Source of the DNA: Stramonita haemastoma
Taxonomy: Eukaryota; Mollusca; Gastropoda; Neogastropoda; Muricidae
Reading direction: 5' to 3'
NCBI GenBank assembly: GCA_030674155.1
Contig: CM060322.1
Location: forward strand, 61,326,382-61,390,381
DNA length: 64,000 nt
Below the pieces are notes generated by a model. The model was not told the DNA's origin. It did no database searches and worked only from the letters and a program-made list of their open reading frames with translations. The first letter of the stretch is position 1. The number at the start of each line of letters is the position of its first letter. The position numbers and the translations under genes are program-made. Positions 18,647-30,611 of this stretch are shown here, one piece after another.

Positions 18647-19699
18647 TGGTGGTGTGAGGCTGCCAGTCCTTTGCCTTTTTCTGGAAGAGGCAACAACAAG
18701 AACAAAGGACAATTGCCAAAAAGTCTGTATGAATGCTGCCTAGGAGATGTCTACTCTTCAGTCTGGAGTATTCAGGTTGTCTCATCCAAAGATGCCACGT
18801 CCTGATTGTTACTTTGCCCACCCACTGTGCCTGTGGTTCCCTTGGAAACTGAGGAACTGTCATCTGACCCGTCCATAAGCCAACTGTAAAGGCTGCAGTT
18901 AGACATGAGAAGGGGTCCATGGGAAGACAGAAACGCTACGGATAATGATATGCCCCTGTGCTGTGACATGTTGCATTTTGTTATTAGTAACTAGTTAATA
19001 TTTTCCAATCCAATCCAATCATGTTTATAGCCCTGCCGACCACACAGGCCATATCGGGGCTGTCACCTTGTCAAATTGAAAACTGATAAAAACCGCAACT
19101 ATATACAGATTTGAACGGGATATAAAACCAACTCTACTGTCCTTGCTTGTATCGAAACCCTGGTCGACCACATGGGTCATCTTAGGACAGACACCGCAAT
19201 GTGGGAAAACCCACATCGATCACATAAAATGATAAAAGTATGCATACATTGTGTTCATATTCTTTGGGCAATGTGGTGGTTATAGTTATAAGTGATAAGA
19301 GTCACGAGTTCATGACGTATTCAGATTTTTCAGGACGATACATTTCTCTGGCTCCTGGAGAACACACTGGGATGGGTGGCCAGCCTATATAGGTGATAAA
19401 GAGTCACGAGTTCATGACATGTATTCAGATTTTTCAGGGCGATACTTTTCTCTGGCTACTGGAGAACACACTGGGACGGGTGGCCAGCCTGGTGTTTGAC
19501 ATGGAGCAGTGCCATGAGAAGCCTGTGGACTCCAACATCAGCAGAAATAAATTCCTCCTCCAGGATTTTTGTCTCGTTTCCGAGGGGCGGGAGGCTGTGG
19601 AGATGAAAAGGGCAGCATTTATCGCATCCCCGCGCCCATCTACCCCTGCTCAGCAAAAAGAATGGAAGGCAACCCCTGCAAGGGCTCCTGCTGCAACCA
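18647..19699. repeat. Segmental duplication, copy 1
   Basis: About 1 kb nearly identical to 20064-21018. It starts with a block whose frame reads GGVRLPVL, close to a conserved piece of the DUF6729-type family, and includes one dispersed repeat copy (19008-19300) and an open frame near 19393 that starts a duplicated peptide (LVFDMEQCHEKPVDSN). The peptide is not recognised. Confidence 0.75.
19008..19300. repeat. Dispersed repeat family 'D', copy 1
   Basis: Shares a ~270-base sequence with 20425-20710, 22927-23200 and 23380-23500, including GCCATATCGGGGCTGTCACC-type and GTGGGAAAACCCACAT words. No tRNA-like promoter or coding region is evident; the class is unknown. Confidence 0.65.
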
Positions 19700-19834
19700 C
19701 TACAGCTCCAACACATGCTATTCACCCATATATGCCTATCCCTGATTCCACCCACTGTTATTGTACAAAACATGCTGAGTTCCCAAAACCATGGCTGTTC
19801 CAAGAGACACTTGGCACACGGCAATACTCATGTG

Positions 19835-20072
19835 TGGTGGCTACACTTGGTCCCACAGGCAATACTATGTGTGGTGGCTACACTTGGTCCCACAGGCAAT
19901 ACTATGTGTGGTGGCTACACTTGGTCCCACGGGCAATACTATGTGTGGTGGCTACACTTGGTCCCACAGGCAATACTATGTGTGGTGGCTACACTTGGTC
20001 CCACGGGCAATACTATCATGTGTGGTGTCTACACTTGGTCCCACGGGCAATACTATTATGTGTGGTGGTGTG
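19835..20072. repeat. 37-bp minisatellite, ~6-7 copies
   Basis: Units of GTGTGGTGGCTACACTTGGT plus CCCACAGGCAATACTA or a close variant. The open frames here (19393-20073 and shadows) are products of the repeat and not convincing genes. Confidence 0.9.
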
Positions 20073-21018
20073 ACGCTGCCAGTCCTTTGCTTTTTTCTGA
20101 GTGGAAGAGGCAACAACAACAAAAAAGGACAATTTCCAAAGTCTGTATGAATGCTGCCTAGGAGATGTCTACTCTTCAGTCTGGAGTATTCAGGTTGTCT
20201 CATCCAAAGATGCCACGTCCTGATTGTTACTTTGCCCACCCACTGTGCCTGTGGTTCCCTTGGAAATGGAGGAACTGTCATCTGACCCGTCCATAAGCCA
20301 ACTGTAAAGGCTGCAGTTTGACATGAGCAGGGGTCTATGGGAAGACAGAAATGCTACAGATAATTCTTTGCCCCTGTGCTTTGACATGTTGCAGTTTGTT
20401 ATTAGTAACTAATTCACATGTTCCAATCCAATCTAATCGTTTATCGCCCTACCGACCACACAGGCCATATCAGGGCTATCACCTTGTCAAATTGGAAACT
20501 GATAAAAACTGTGCAACTATATACAGATTCAAATGGATATAAAACCAGCTCTACTGTCCTTGCTTGTATCGAAACCCTGGTCAACCACGAGGGTCATCTT
20601 AGGACAGACACCGCAATGTGGGAAAACCCACATCGATCACACCTAAAATGAGATAAAAGTATGCATACATTGTGCTCATGTCCTTTGGGCAATGTGGTGG
20701 TTATTATTATAGGCGACAGTCACGAGTTCATGACATGTATTCAGATTTTTCAGGGCGATACTTTTCTCTAGCTCCTGGAGAACACACTGGGACGGGTGGC
20801 CAGCCTGGTGTTTGACATGGAGCAGTGCCATGAGAAGCCTGTGGACTCCAACATCAGCAGAAATAAATTCCTCCTCCAGGATTTTTGTCTAGTTTCCCGA
20901 GGGACGGGAGGCTGTGGAGATGAAAAGGGCAGCATTTCACACATCCCTGCGCCCATTTTCTCCTGCTCTGCAAAAACAATGGAAGGCAACCTCTGCAAGG
21001 GCTCCTGCTGCAACCACC
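20064..21018. repeat. Segmental duplication, copy 2
   Basis: Second copy of 18647-19699, including the block GGVTLPVL, the dispersed repeat (20425-20710) and the duplicated LVFDMEQCHEKPVDSN frame (from 20796). Small indels and substitutions separate the copies, so the duplication is not very recent. Confidence 0.75.
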
Positions 21019-21160
21019 TCACAGGCTTCACAAACAGCCATGCCTGGCTTCACCTCCTGCTGCAACCACCTCACAGGCTTCACAAACAGCCATGCCTGGC
21101 TTCACCTCCTGCTGCAACCACCTCACGGGCTTCACAAACAGCCATGCCTGGCTTTACCTG
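21001..21160. repeat. ~54-bp minisatellite, 3 copies
   Basis: Three near-identical copies of a unit containing CACAAACAGCCATGCCTGGC, at the end of duplication copy 2. Confidence 0.85.
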
Positions 21161-21453
21161 CCTGTCAGAGGCCAAACTTCTTGAGGCAGAACAAATTGCT
21201 GAACGTCAACTTTCTATGACAGAAGGCAGGCTGGTAAGTAACTAGGATATAGTCATTTCCTCAGTCACCATATAAGGAAAGTGTGATATGCTTCAAATGA
21301 GGACTTAAAAAGTAGGAAAAGAAACGGGACTAACAGCATTCAACACTGCACTGGAAGAGAAAGAAAAATTGACCTAGGTCCTTTGAAAGGTGTACGAGGC
21401 ATGCCTGACACTTGAGCTGAAAACCCAAGACCAATCCAATCCATTCATATTTA

Positions 21454-22926
21454 CAGACCTGTGCACCCCCTTACTACCGATTTCAGTATTTTCATGGCAA
21501 TTTTCAGTATTTTTCACCGAGTTTCAGTATTTTTGCCCATTGTTGTGACATCTGGAAAAATAAACGTCTTTCATTTTTTATTGGTTTCTTTTCCCCCTCT
21601 TAATTTGTTTGCTCATCCCCCTTCTAATTTCTTTCCATTGTACAAAAGCTCATAAGTTTGGAATTTTTTTTATCAACTAGCAAATCTGGACAGGTCTGAT
21701 AACTCATATGATATTATGGAATTATCTTGGATACTGTTCAAAATTGTCATTTCTTTTTAAACCTGTCATTTAAAAAAAAAATACCATAATAGGTGTGTGT
21801 GTGTGTGTACTTGTATCTTTGTATGTGTGTTTGTCAGTGTATGCTAGTGAAGAGGGGAGTGGGGGGGGGGGGGGGAAAGACAAGAGGGATAGGGTGGTAA
21901 ACTAGTGAAGAGGGGAGGGGGTAGAAACTGTGTGAGGGAGAAGGGAGGGGGTAGTGGGTTGGGCAGACTAATGAAAAGGGAAAGCGACGAGGTGAGAGGC
22001 AGAAAAATACTGAAGGGAAGGGGGAGGGGGTGAAGAGAGGGAGGGAGATTAACAGTGTGTGTGTATGACGGGGGGGGGGAGAGATGCTCTCGTGAAGATT
22101 GATGAAGGTCCTATGCCTTTTTCATTTTAATATCATGCTGAAGCCCCCGTACAACAAAGCAGATTAAAAATTCATCTATTTCGGAGTGGACTCGCCATGA
22201 TAGTTTGCATGGCCAGAAAACAAGTCCGGAGTAGGCCTATGTGTGTGTTTTGCTTCTGTCCAGTACAGCAGCAGAGCGAGACCATGTTCAACCAATGTAA
22301 CTTCAGAGCAAGTCGCTCTAGTGATCAACTGATTTCCCGAAGATGCGACAGGTTTACTGTTCCATCATTAGCCAAGAAATCAGCGCTTCTATAGCTTAAG
22401 TGCCATGGTTTGTTATTTTCCGACTGTGTTCGAATTTCCGTCACCACTTGCAAATGAAAGCTCAACTTTCGCTAACGAGCAGCCCAATGCAAGAGACATA
22501 GTGCAAGTTTCAAACATTTTTCGGCAAAACGAACAGCCAATTTTGCTGTTTGCGCATAAATATCCACATCTGTACCTCTTCTAGCCCCATCCTGGCCTGC
22601 TAACGTCATTTTGCGTTTACTCCATGTCTTTGCTTGTAAGCATGTCAGTTTGGTCTGTTTTTCCGCAAAAGTCTACACTACTATCCACCATTGTTTTGAA
22701 AATGCTTTGCGCATGCGTCATAGGCCTAAAGGGAGACAAGTCACTGAACGATTGTTCCTAGCAGACGACGTAACGCGAGATGAACGGAATCGCTGAACGA
22801 TAAGACGTTTTCGATTTCCAGATTTTTTCTTGACAAAAATCGGATTTTGATTAAGGAAATACATTTCCTTATGTTCCAACTTTTTCCGGAACAAATACGG
22901 AAAAATACGGAAGGTGCACAGGCCTG
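21454..22926. mobile_element. Non-autonomous DNA transposon nested in repeat 'D'
   Basis: Terminal inverted repeats of 14 bp: CAGACCTGTGCACC at 21454 and the reverse complement CAGGCCTGTGCACC ending at 22926, one mismatch. The flanks (21425-21453 and 22927-23200) are the two parts of one copy of dispersed repeat 'D', so it inserted into that repeat. A short target duplication (TRTTTA) is likely. The interior has GTATTTTT-type subterminal words, poly(G) tracts and no transposase. Confidence 0.6.
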
Positions 22927-23500
22927 TGTTTATAGTCCTGCCAACCACACAGGCCATATTAGGGCCGTCACCTTGTAAAACTTTATATCTCAATAAAACT
23001 ATGCAACTATACACAGATTAACAGGGTATAAAACAGTCTACTTTCCTTATATTAACGCCCTGGTCAAACATAAGAATCAACCCTGGGTGCACTGCTTTGT
23101 GAGAAAAACCACATTGTTCACACATAAAGGAGATAAAACCAATACCAGATTCCTAAAAGCAACCTTGTTCTTTGTGACCGAATATAACACTTTCACTCGT
23201 ATCAGACGGAAAAGGCCAGATTATCTCAAAAGTTAAAAATGGTGTCCAGTAGAACATCCCGAAAAAGTATCTTTAAGGAGTCTGCAGTAAAATGCTTATG
23301 GCTAATATGCTGAACATCTCGACACTCCAGAAGCAGATGCTTAATGGCTACCCCCACATCATAAATCACACACCATGGGGTTCAATCCAATTATGTTTAT
23401 AGCCCCACCAACCACGCAGGCCATATCAGGGCTGTCACCTTGTAACTTTAAATATCAGAATAAAACTCTACAACTGTATACAGATTGAGGATTGGTCGTG
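22927..23500. repeat. Dispersed repeat 'D', right half and another partial copy
   Basis: 22927-23200 continues the copy split by the transposon; 23380-23500 is a further partial copy starting with GTTTATAGCCCCACC. Confidence 0.6.
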
Positions 23501-25590
23501 TTCCTACAGCATTGACCCCGCACATGCAATTTGTGGCGAGGCAGCTAGCAGATGACAAAGACCCAAGGGGGTACAGGATTCGCTGATTTTTTTTTTTTTT
23601 TTTTTTCAAGTTCAAGCCTACCAAATTTGTGCAGAATCAGTTTTCAGTCAGGAGCTAGTGTTTCGGAAAAAAGTTTTTTTTTAAATTTCTGTGGATGCCT
23701 TAGTGCATGCAGTGCAAATGCAAGTTATATAAAAATAAAAGTAGTAAAAATTAATACCAGTGTGTAGCCTGTTATGTAAGCATGTCTGTCCCACTATGTT
23801 CACTTTGAAGGCTGTAATTTTTTTTGGTGGTTAATTTCAATGTAGAAAATATATCGGCTATGATGAAAAGTCAGATTTGTAAATTTTGTGTTTGTACAAA
23901 ACTGCTGCTTAGCAACAGGCTGCACAGCATGGAGTCACTGAAACAGCAATTGATTGAAAGTCCTGGGTATGCGAGGGCCACAAGTGGGATATGCATGCTG
24001 TATAATGCTTCTCCTGCCCTTCAAGGTATATTAAGGTGGCATTTAGGCATCCCATAACCGGAAAAATCAGCCGCAGCAGCAATGCTCATAAAATAAGTGT
24101 CATGCTTGCTCATGGGACCTGGGACTTTCCCCCCTCGCCATATGGATGCCTCGCATCTGTGCTACAACAAAACGTGTATTTCAGTGGCACATAGTGTAGA
24201 GCCCAGGCACATAAACTACCAAAGACGGAACTGTGAAGAGGGGTGCTGCCTGGGTCATGGGAATATCCTGCTTGTCTGCAATTGAAGTTCTAAGAGTAGT
24301 TGCTTCTCAAGGTATTTTAAGTGTAACTGGATGGTGGATTTTTGACATGTCAGGCGATTATAAATGGTAAACACTGCCCAAGAGAATTGATAGGATGGGA
24401 GGTGAGGGGGGTGGGGGGGAGTGAGCGAGCGAGCGCGTGTGTGCGAGCATACACGCGCGTGTGTGTGCCAGGACAGGACAATTAGGACTTATCTTTTTTT
24501 TCATTGCTGGGACCTTATGCAGATGGACAGGTGTGGTCTTCCTGCCTGAATGTTCCTTCTCCTGCATCCACCAGATCCACTGCCGAGTCCCTGAACAGCT
24601 GCTTGCGTGCCTTCAGCTGCTTACGTGCCTTCAGCTGCTGTAACCGCGAGTTCCTCCTGTGTGCATTCATGATGTTTTTACAACTTGCTAAATCTTTCTG
24701 TTGTGTTTGCAAAGAACAGGGACATTTCCTACAATCATCACTGTGCAGGTAATTCTTCTGCAATTCTGCCTTTTACCATGAAACTCGCACAGGTCAGTCT
24801 GCATGTCTACATCACTGTTGCTATGGCAGTAACACAGAAGCAGTGTTGACACCTTGTGTATTACCCTGTACCATCCTCTCCAAGAGAATACTCAGAAAAC
24901 AAACTGTTCTTTATGTCCTAGGGTACAAAAGCTCATGGCGAATTTACTCCACTTTGAAGGAAAAACAAAATTGCAACACTGGAATACAGCTAAAGCTTTA
25001 CTTTTTGTTATTCTTACGTTTTCTTGTATTTTTCAGGAAAATTGTTTTAAACCTTTTCCTCCAATTCATTTTCACTGCCAGTGTCCAGTAATTTAAACAT
25101 ATTTTCACTCAACTACCATTGAAGTATAGACCAATATATCAAATAACCTTCAAAATGCTTTGATTTCACCTAATGTTTGCCCTCTGGTTGCAGACAAACT
25201 GCCAAAGTGTTACACAAGTAACAAGTGGAACAATGCAGTTAGATGATCTCAACTGGAGAAATATCTTTAACAAGGTACATAAATGAAATGGCTGCAGATA
25301 AGACTGACCCACAACATTCTAAGAACAAATAATGCTCTAGTAAAAATTAAAACTGTTTAAAGCAATGAATGCACATTCAATAATTCATATGGGTAGCCTT
25401 CATTTTTTTTTAAAGACCTAGAGACAGCATACAACAAAACTGAACTGTTTCAGGTTTATAGAAAGCTGACAAAATTAATAAATTAATTGCCACAACTATC
25501 ACGTGCTTTTGCAGCTAAACATTTATAGCAATACTGCAAACCACTGATTGATGATAGGCAATTAAAGTTGCAAGATGTTTATTTCCTGGG
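23500..25590. other. AT-rich intergenic stretch, no gene seen
   Basis: Homopolymer runs and scattered short open frames without conserved motifs. A minus-strand frame at 24515-24763 has a duplicated LKARKQ peptide caused by a 24-bp tandem duplication near 24600-24640; it could be a decayed exon but there is no further support. Confidence 0.4.
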
Positions 25591-25591
25591 T

Positions 25592-25860
25592 TTTGTTCAG
25601 GACTCAGCTAGAGCTCCAAGGTTACCCAATGGTGAGATCTTGCCTATGCGACCATTTCTGCTCACCATGAAGGTAGCCGCATTCAGTCTTCGTGAATGTA
25701 TGCCAAGCATGTTCCTGTTTCCGCAACCCATCCCAACACTAACATGAACTGCAGGATCTTTAAGGAGCAGATTTGATCTCCTGCGCGTGTATATAGTCAC
25801 TTGCAGGTTATCACCAAGTTTTACCTGTGAGATAGTTAAAATCCCCACCCTTGATTCTGA
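25592..25860 (-). repeat. Dispersed repeat family 'C', copy
   Basis: Begins with CAGCTAGAGCTCC and AATGGTGAGAT, then GGTAGCCGCATTC. The same sequence recurs at 36095-36240, 45558-45720, 54925-55020 and in part near 60140. Orientation is inferred from its link to SINE-A tails at 45.7 kb and 60.2 kb. Confidence 0.6.
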
Positions 25861-25934
25861 TCACTAGACGCCGTCACTTCTTCATGGACCCATGAGATAA
25901 AAGTCTTGACCACTTGGCTATGTAGCCTATTGAT

Positions 25935-26010
25935 AGGCCTAGCATCGTCATTTGTTTATTCTTTTATTTCTAGGACAGTGGAATAAGCACTCGTGCATTT
26001 TTTTTACATC
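25935..26010 (-). mobile_element. SINE-A, left part, split by the pogo element
   Basis: Contains the reversed 3' tail of SINE-A (TTTATTCTTTTAT...AATAAGCACTCGTGC...TTTACATC) and continues at 30398 after the transposon. Confidence 0.75.
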
Positions 26011-27171
26011 TAGAGTGAAGTCGCCAGCGATCGCACAGAGCTACCTATCGCACAGATGCGCGATTTGCGGTACACTTTCGTCTGAACAAGGCTGTTTTTA
26101 AATCAGATTTGTTCAGACACCGATTTTGTATACATTTATGGTTCAATTCATCGTTTATTTGAACCACCAACGCTATTTGGTTGTTCAACAAGCCACAAAA
26201 AGAGCCGTGAACTGAGCAGTCAACTGCACTCATCCGCCATTTTAGGCTTTCGATAAGAACGGAAGGGGCTATATCTAGTGATGTGCTGCTTTCCCGATTG
26301 GTTAAAAATAGCTGTTTCTGCTTGATTTCCGGTCTCAGGGGTTGCTATTTCTGGGTACCGGGAAAGTTTACCGCTATTCAGTCCGCGTGTTCGGTTACAG
26401 GACTGTGCGATTAGTGGAGCAGTTTCTGTGAAAGGGTGCCTCCGATCGAACAGTAGCCGGCAATCGTTCCGAATTTTTTTCGAGTGATCGTGCAGTTTTT
26501 CTTCTGATCTTTCAAGATAAACTACGCAGGTAAGACATTTCCATTTGTTAATAGCAGCCAGCAATATCACAATTTAGGTATATCTAGACTCTAGATCTAA
26601 AATTTTTTCTACAGTTAGATTTATTTTCCACAAATCTTTTCCGATTTTTCAAGACAAGGTACACAGGTAAGATATTTCCATTTCTCCAGGAATCAAATAT
26701 TTGCACTGAATTTAGACTATAGATTCTAATTATAAGCTTACTGATTTGTGATCAATATTCAATAGAAATCCTTTTTTGTATGTGTGCACCCAATGACCCA
26801 TGCTTTACACTTTTTTTTCTTCTTTTTTTTTTTTTACACTTATGGGACAATTTGAAACACAGAGTAGGACTCAGTATTCCACAGTGGGAAGATTGTGTGC
26901 CCAGCTGTCTTTAATTAACCTGTCATATAGGCAGCTTTGATATACTTGTGTAACTGGCACTGAACCTTTGGGGGGATCCAGCACCAGGATCTTTTAGGTC
27001 CATGCCGTGGAGATTCGAACCACTGCTGCTACCGAAGGGAGGCATCATGCTTGAACCACTATGCCATTTCATCTCCTTGATTAATTCCAATTCTTGCACT
27101 GGTATTTCCAGTAATAATTTCTCCCACTCTAAAGGCAAAAATGCAAATTAGTGATGTTTTCCTGTCCAGGA

Positions 27172-28308
27172 ATGCCTCCACGATGCCAATACAGCGAGGA
27201 AGCGCTTCAAGCTGCCATTAGTGCCTTTAAGAAAGGGAAGGGACTGCGGGAAGCTGCTCGGCTGCACGGTGTCCCCCCATCTACCCTTAAAGATAGAGTG
27301 AAGGGGAGAAGGCCCAACCGTGAGGTAGAGAGGACTGTAATTACAGCTCAGGAAGAGGCGAAGCTAGTAGCCTGGATAAAGGAGTGTGCGAGAAGGGGGT
27401 TTGGGCGTTCAATGAGACAGGTGCAGACATCTGTACAGACAATATTGAATAACCGCCATGCGGTCACAGTGTTTAAAGACAATCTGCCAGGCAGAAAATG
27501 GGTATCACTATTCATGAAGAGACATCCAGATGTAGCCTTTCGGACCCCACAGGCTCTTGGAGCCCAGAGGGCCGCGGTAACCACACACAAGATCACAGAG
27601 TGGTTTGATGTGGCATACAAAGAGATCACAGCAGCAGGGGGGGTGTTGAATGACCCGTCTCGGGTCTTCAACTGCGATGAGACGGGGTTTCAGCTTGGTG
27701 GTGGGGGCTTCACCAAGGTCCTGGCCAGCAAAAACGAGAGGGTGTATCAGGTCACCAGTGATACGCACACCCAGATTACGGTACTGGCATGTGCCAGTGC
27801 CTCTGGCTATGTCATGAACCCCCTCATCATTTTCCCTGGGAAAAGGTTTGGGTACGACCCTTTGGAGGGCTTTCCAGAGGCCCATTTTGCCAAGTCTGAC
27901 AACGGCTGGATAGACGGTGAAATTTTTTCGACTTGGCTTGAGACTGCTTTCATTCCCAACACTAACCACCTCCCAAAACCGATCATTTTATTTCTTGACG
28001 GACATAAGACACACTTGACGATGACGGTGTCTGGCCTCTGCAGAGATAACGGCATCATTCTCTACCAGCTTCCGAGCCACTCAAGTCACGTTGTGCAGCC
28101 TTTGGACCTGACAACCTTCAAGCCTCTGAAAAGGGAGTGGCGAGATGAGGTGATGAGGTTTCAGGAGGCTGAATCCGACACAGTTGGCAAAAAAGATTTT
28201 GCCAAACTGTTAAAGGTGGCTTGGAAGAATGGCATTAATCGTGATGTCGTTATCTCTGGATTCAGAGCTGCTGGCATTTGTCCTTGGACCCTGACCATGT
28301 CGACTTAA
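27172..28308 (+). CDS. pogo/Tigger-like DDE transposase, N-terminal 378 aa
   Basis: Residues ~1-50 are a Psq/HTH DNA-binding domain (EALQAAISAFKKGKGLREAA, then GVPPSTLKDRVKG). Residues ~65-125 form a CENP-B-type second HTH. The DDE_1 catalytic core follows, with acidic residues in FNCDETG (~168), FLDGHKTH (~275) and HVVQPLDLTTFK (~309), i.e. a DDD-type triad as in Tigger elements. The start chosen is ATG 27172 because CCTGTCCAG just before it is a good splice acceptor. The frame ends after GICP at 28308, but the next frame continues with the family-like PxDPD...PSRL sequence, so a one-base deletion near 28283 has cut the protein. Enzyme role: cut-and-paste transposition at TA sites. Confidence 0.85.
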   Translation: MPPRCQYSEEALQAAISAFKKGKGLREAARLHGVPPSTLKDRVKGRRPNREVERTVITAQEEAKLVAWIKECARRGFGRSMRQVQTSVQTILNNRHAVTVFKDNLPGRKWVSLFMKRHPDVAFRTPQALGAQRAAVTTHKITEWFDVAYKEITAAGGVLNDPSRVFNCDETGFQLGGGGFTKVLASKNERVYQVTSDTHTQITVLACASASGYVMNPLIIFPGKRFGYDPLEGFPEAHFAKSDNGWIDGEIFSTWLETAFIPNTNHLPKPIILFLDGHKTHLTMTVSGLCRDNGIILYQLPSHSSHVVQPLDLTTFKPLKREWRDEVMRFQEAESDTVGKKDFAKLLKVAWKNGINRDVVISGFRAAGICPWTLTMST

Positions 28309-29629
28309 CCAAATTAGGACCCTCCAGACTGTATGCGACAGAAGTGACAGAGACAGCAACAACCTCAAATGACCAGACTAACGCAAAGGAGACTGTAGTG
28401 ACTGTAGCAACAGAGACATCAACCTCAATTGACATGACACAGACAGAGACTGCAGCAACCCCAACTGACACAACACAGACTGTACCAACCTCAACTGACA
28501 TCACGGAGACTGCATCTCCGACTGTGACAATTGACATGGATGGACCTGAGACAGTAGATTCCCCCCCACCATCTCTCCTCCCTCCATTGACAACCCCAAC
28601 TGACACAACACAGACTGTACCAACCTCAACTGACATCACGGAGACTGCATCTCTGACTGTGACTATTGACATGGATGGACCAGAGACAGTAGATTCCCCC
28701 CCACCATCTCTCCTCCCTCCATTGACACCTCCACCCATCACCACACCTGAGGCACCTCATCTTCATACCCCTTCCCTTGCCCCTGTCTCTACTCCCACGA
28801 CTTCAACTGAACCTTTAGTGACCAGTAGGACACAAGCTTTGGACAGACTGCTCGACATAACAGCTAAAGCTAGAGTGGACAAACTGATACGCTATAGGAC
28901 ACTACATACCCTGCAGACTCCAACAGATGACCCTGAAGAAAGACTGTTTTGTTTATTGTATTCAAAATTGACACAACCTACAAATGACGAAAACAAAGAC
29001 TAGACAGGACAAAACGACGGACATGACATTTCAGAACTTGCCCCTACCAGCCAAGTGGACAACAACAAAGAAAAGACATATGCTTCAGCCCCCAAAAATG
29101 GTGAGCTCAGAAGCCTTTCGACAATATGTGACAGACATTGACACAAAGAAAAGGAAGGTGGAAGAACAGAAAGAGCAAAACAAGAAAGCAAGGGAAGAAA
29201 AAAAGAAGAGGGTGGCAGAGGAAAAAGAAAAAAAGAAGCAGCTGCAAGAGATGAAAAAGAGAGAAAGAAGAAAAAAAGGCTGCAGAGCTAGAGAAAAAAA
29301 AACTAAAAAAAAGAAAAGCAAATGTAGCAAAGACAAAACCAACGAGACAGACAGAAAAGACACCTGACACTGACGAAGAGAGCTTGACATCCTCTAAATG
29401 TGTAGAAACTGACGATGATGACAATGACATAGGGTTACCTTTGGAGGAGAATGAATGCCATTTGTGTCAGGGAGTGAAAGACAATGAGTATAATGATTGG
29501 GTTGGCTGTGAGTGTGGGCGTTGGTTTCATGTTGGTTGTGTGTCTGTGACGAATGACAGTCTGCGTGGAAAGAGTCTGGATGAAATAATGAAGATGACGT
29601 ATGTTTGTGAAGTGTGTGATGTAAATTAA
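28284..29629 (+). pseudogene. Transposase C-terminal part, frameshifted, with PHD-like end
   Basis: Three successive frames cover the C-terminal part. 28284-29003: Thr/Pro-rich linker containing a ~108-bp tandem duplication (28500-28720). 28984-29367: highly charged Lys/Glu coiled-coil region. 29384-29629: a zinc-finger-like end with CHLCQG, WVGCECGRWFHVGC and YVCEVC, a PHD-type Cys4-His-Cys3 pattern. pogo-like transposases of aquatic animals often end in such a domain. The changes of frame suggest decay, although an intron cannot be excluded. Confidence 0.65.
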
Positions 29630-29739
29630 TTAAATCTTTTATTTTGATATGATAAAGTTTTTTGTTACACATATTTCTTGTTGTTTTCTTGTCAACCACA
29701 TTATTAAAATGAAATGTTAAAAAAAGTATCCGTCTTTGA

Positions 29740-30300
29740 TAATAATGTTGTGCAATAGCTGGTTGTGTGCAATAGATGGTTGTGTACAATAGCTGGTTGT
29801 GTGCAATGCCTCTTCCTTGCATTAAATTTTTTGAATAAGTTTGTGCAATACCTGGTGATGTGCAATTTGTGGCAACTCCTTCAAATAAACTGTACATGGT
29901 AACAGTGAACACAGCAGTGGATTCAGTCAATAACAGAGGCATATGGTGTGCAATGGGTGGCAACTTTTTCAAATAAACCGTACACAGTGAACACAGCAGT
30001 GAATTTAGCCAATAGCAGACGCATATTGTGTGCAATGGCTTCAAATAAACCGTACACAGTGAGTTGAGTGACCACAGCACTGGATTTAGTCAATAACAGA
30101 CGCATATGGAAAGGTCTAGAGTGCAATACAAGCCTGTGCGATTGCTGGTGCAGATCTGTGCGATAACAGGCACCTCTCTTTTTAGCTGTGCGATAGGGGG
30201 ACCATCCGCACACTGTGCGAAAATAATCGAGCGACTACTAATCGCACTATTACAACGATCACTCCATCAATCGCACAAGGAAAGATAACTCTCTCTTACT
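29740..30300. repeat. Subterminal GTGCGAT/GTGCAAT repeats of the pogo element
   Basis: Repeated words such as GTGTGCAATAGCTGG (four near copies around 29745-29810) and GTGCGAT (30134-30290) fill the space between the coding part and the right terminal repeat. Several AATAAA-type signals are present (for example near 29883). Confidence 0.6.
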
Positions 30301-30397
30301 GCAGTTTAAAAATGGCGGAGAAAGAGGAGCTACGAAGCCCGGAAAAGTTACCTCCCGTTTAGTGTGTTAGTGTGCGATCGCTGGCGACTCCACTCTA

Positions 30398-30530
30398 GTC
30401 CCCGTGTGCATGCAGTTTTGTAAATTATCCGTTCTCACCGGCACGCAATGGCCTACTCTTCAGAAAGGCGAAACGGGTTTTAACATGTCGCACACGGGAC
30501 CTGATTTATAGTCTGAAGGATGGCCTTGTA
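30398..30530 (-). mobile_element. SINE-A, right part of the copy split by pogo
   Basis: Continues the reversed SINE-A body (GTCCCCGTGTGCATGCAGTT, GGCACGCAATGGCCTACTCT) directly from the TA at the transposon end; its tRNA-like head is missing. Confidence 0.75.
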
Positions 30531-30611
30531 TTAGCATGTGTACACGCTTCTTTCGCAGATCAATTGAATACTCCGGATAATCTCAAAATTAATCTGATCT
30601 GTGTACTCTCA

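Larger units (their letters stand above)
26011..30397 (+). mobile_element. pogo/Tigger-like DNA transposon, 4.4 kb
   Basis: Terminal inverted repeats GAGTGAAGTCGCCAGCGATC... at 26013-26037 and its complement at 30371-30395 (25 bp, one mismatch), flanked by TA on both sides. The host sequence on either side is one interrupted SINE-A copy, which proves both ends. Near both ends are repeated TCGCAC/GTGCGA words, typical subterminal transposase sites. Inside is a DDE transposase gene with a probable 5'-UTR intron (GT at ~26530, AG just before 27170). Confidence 0.9.
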
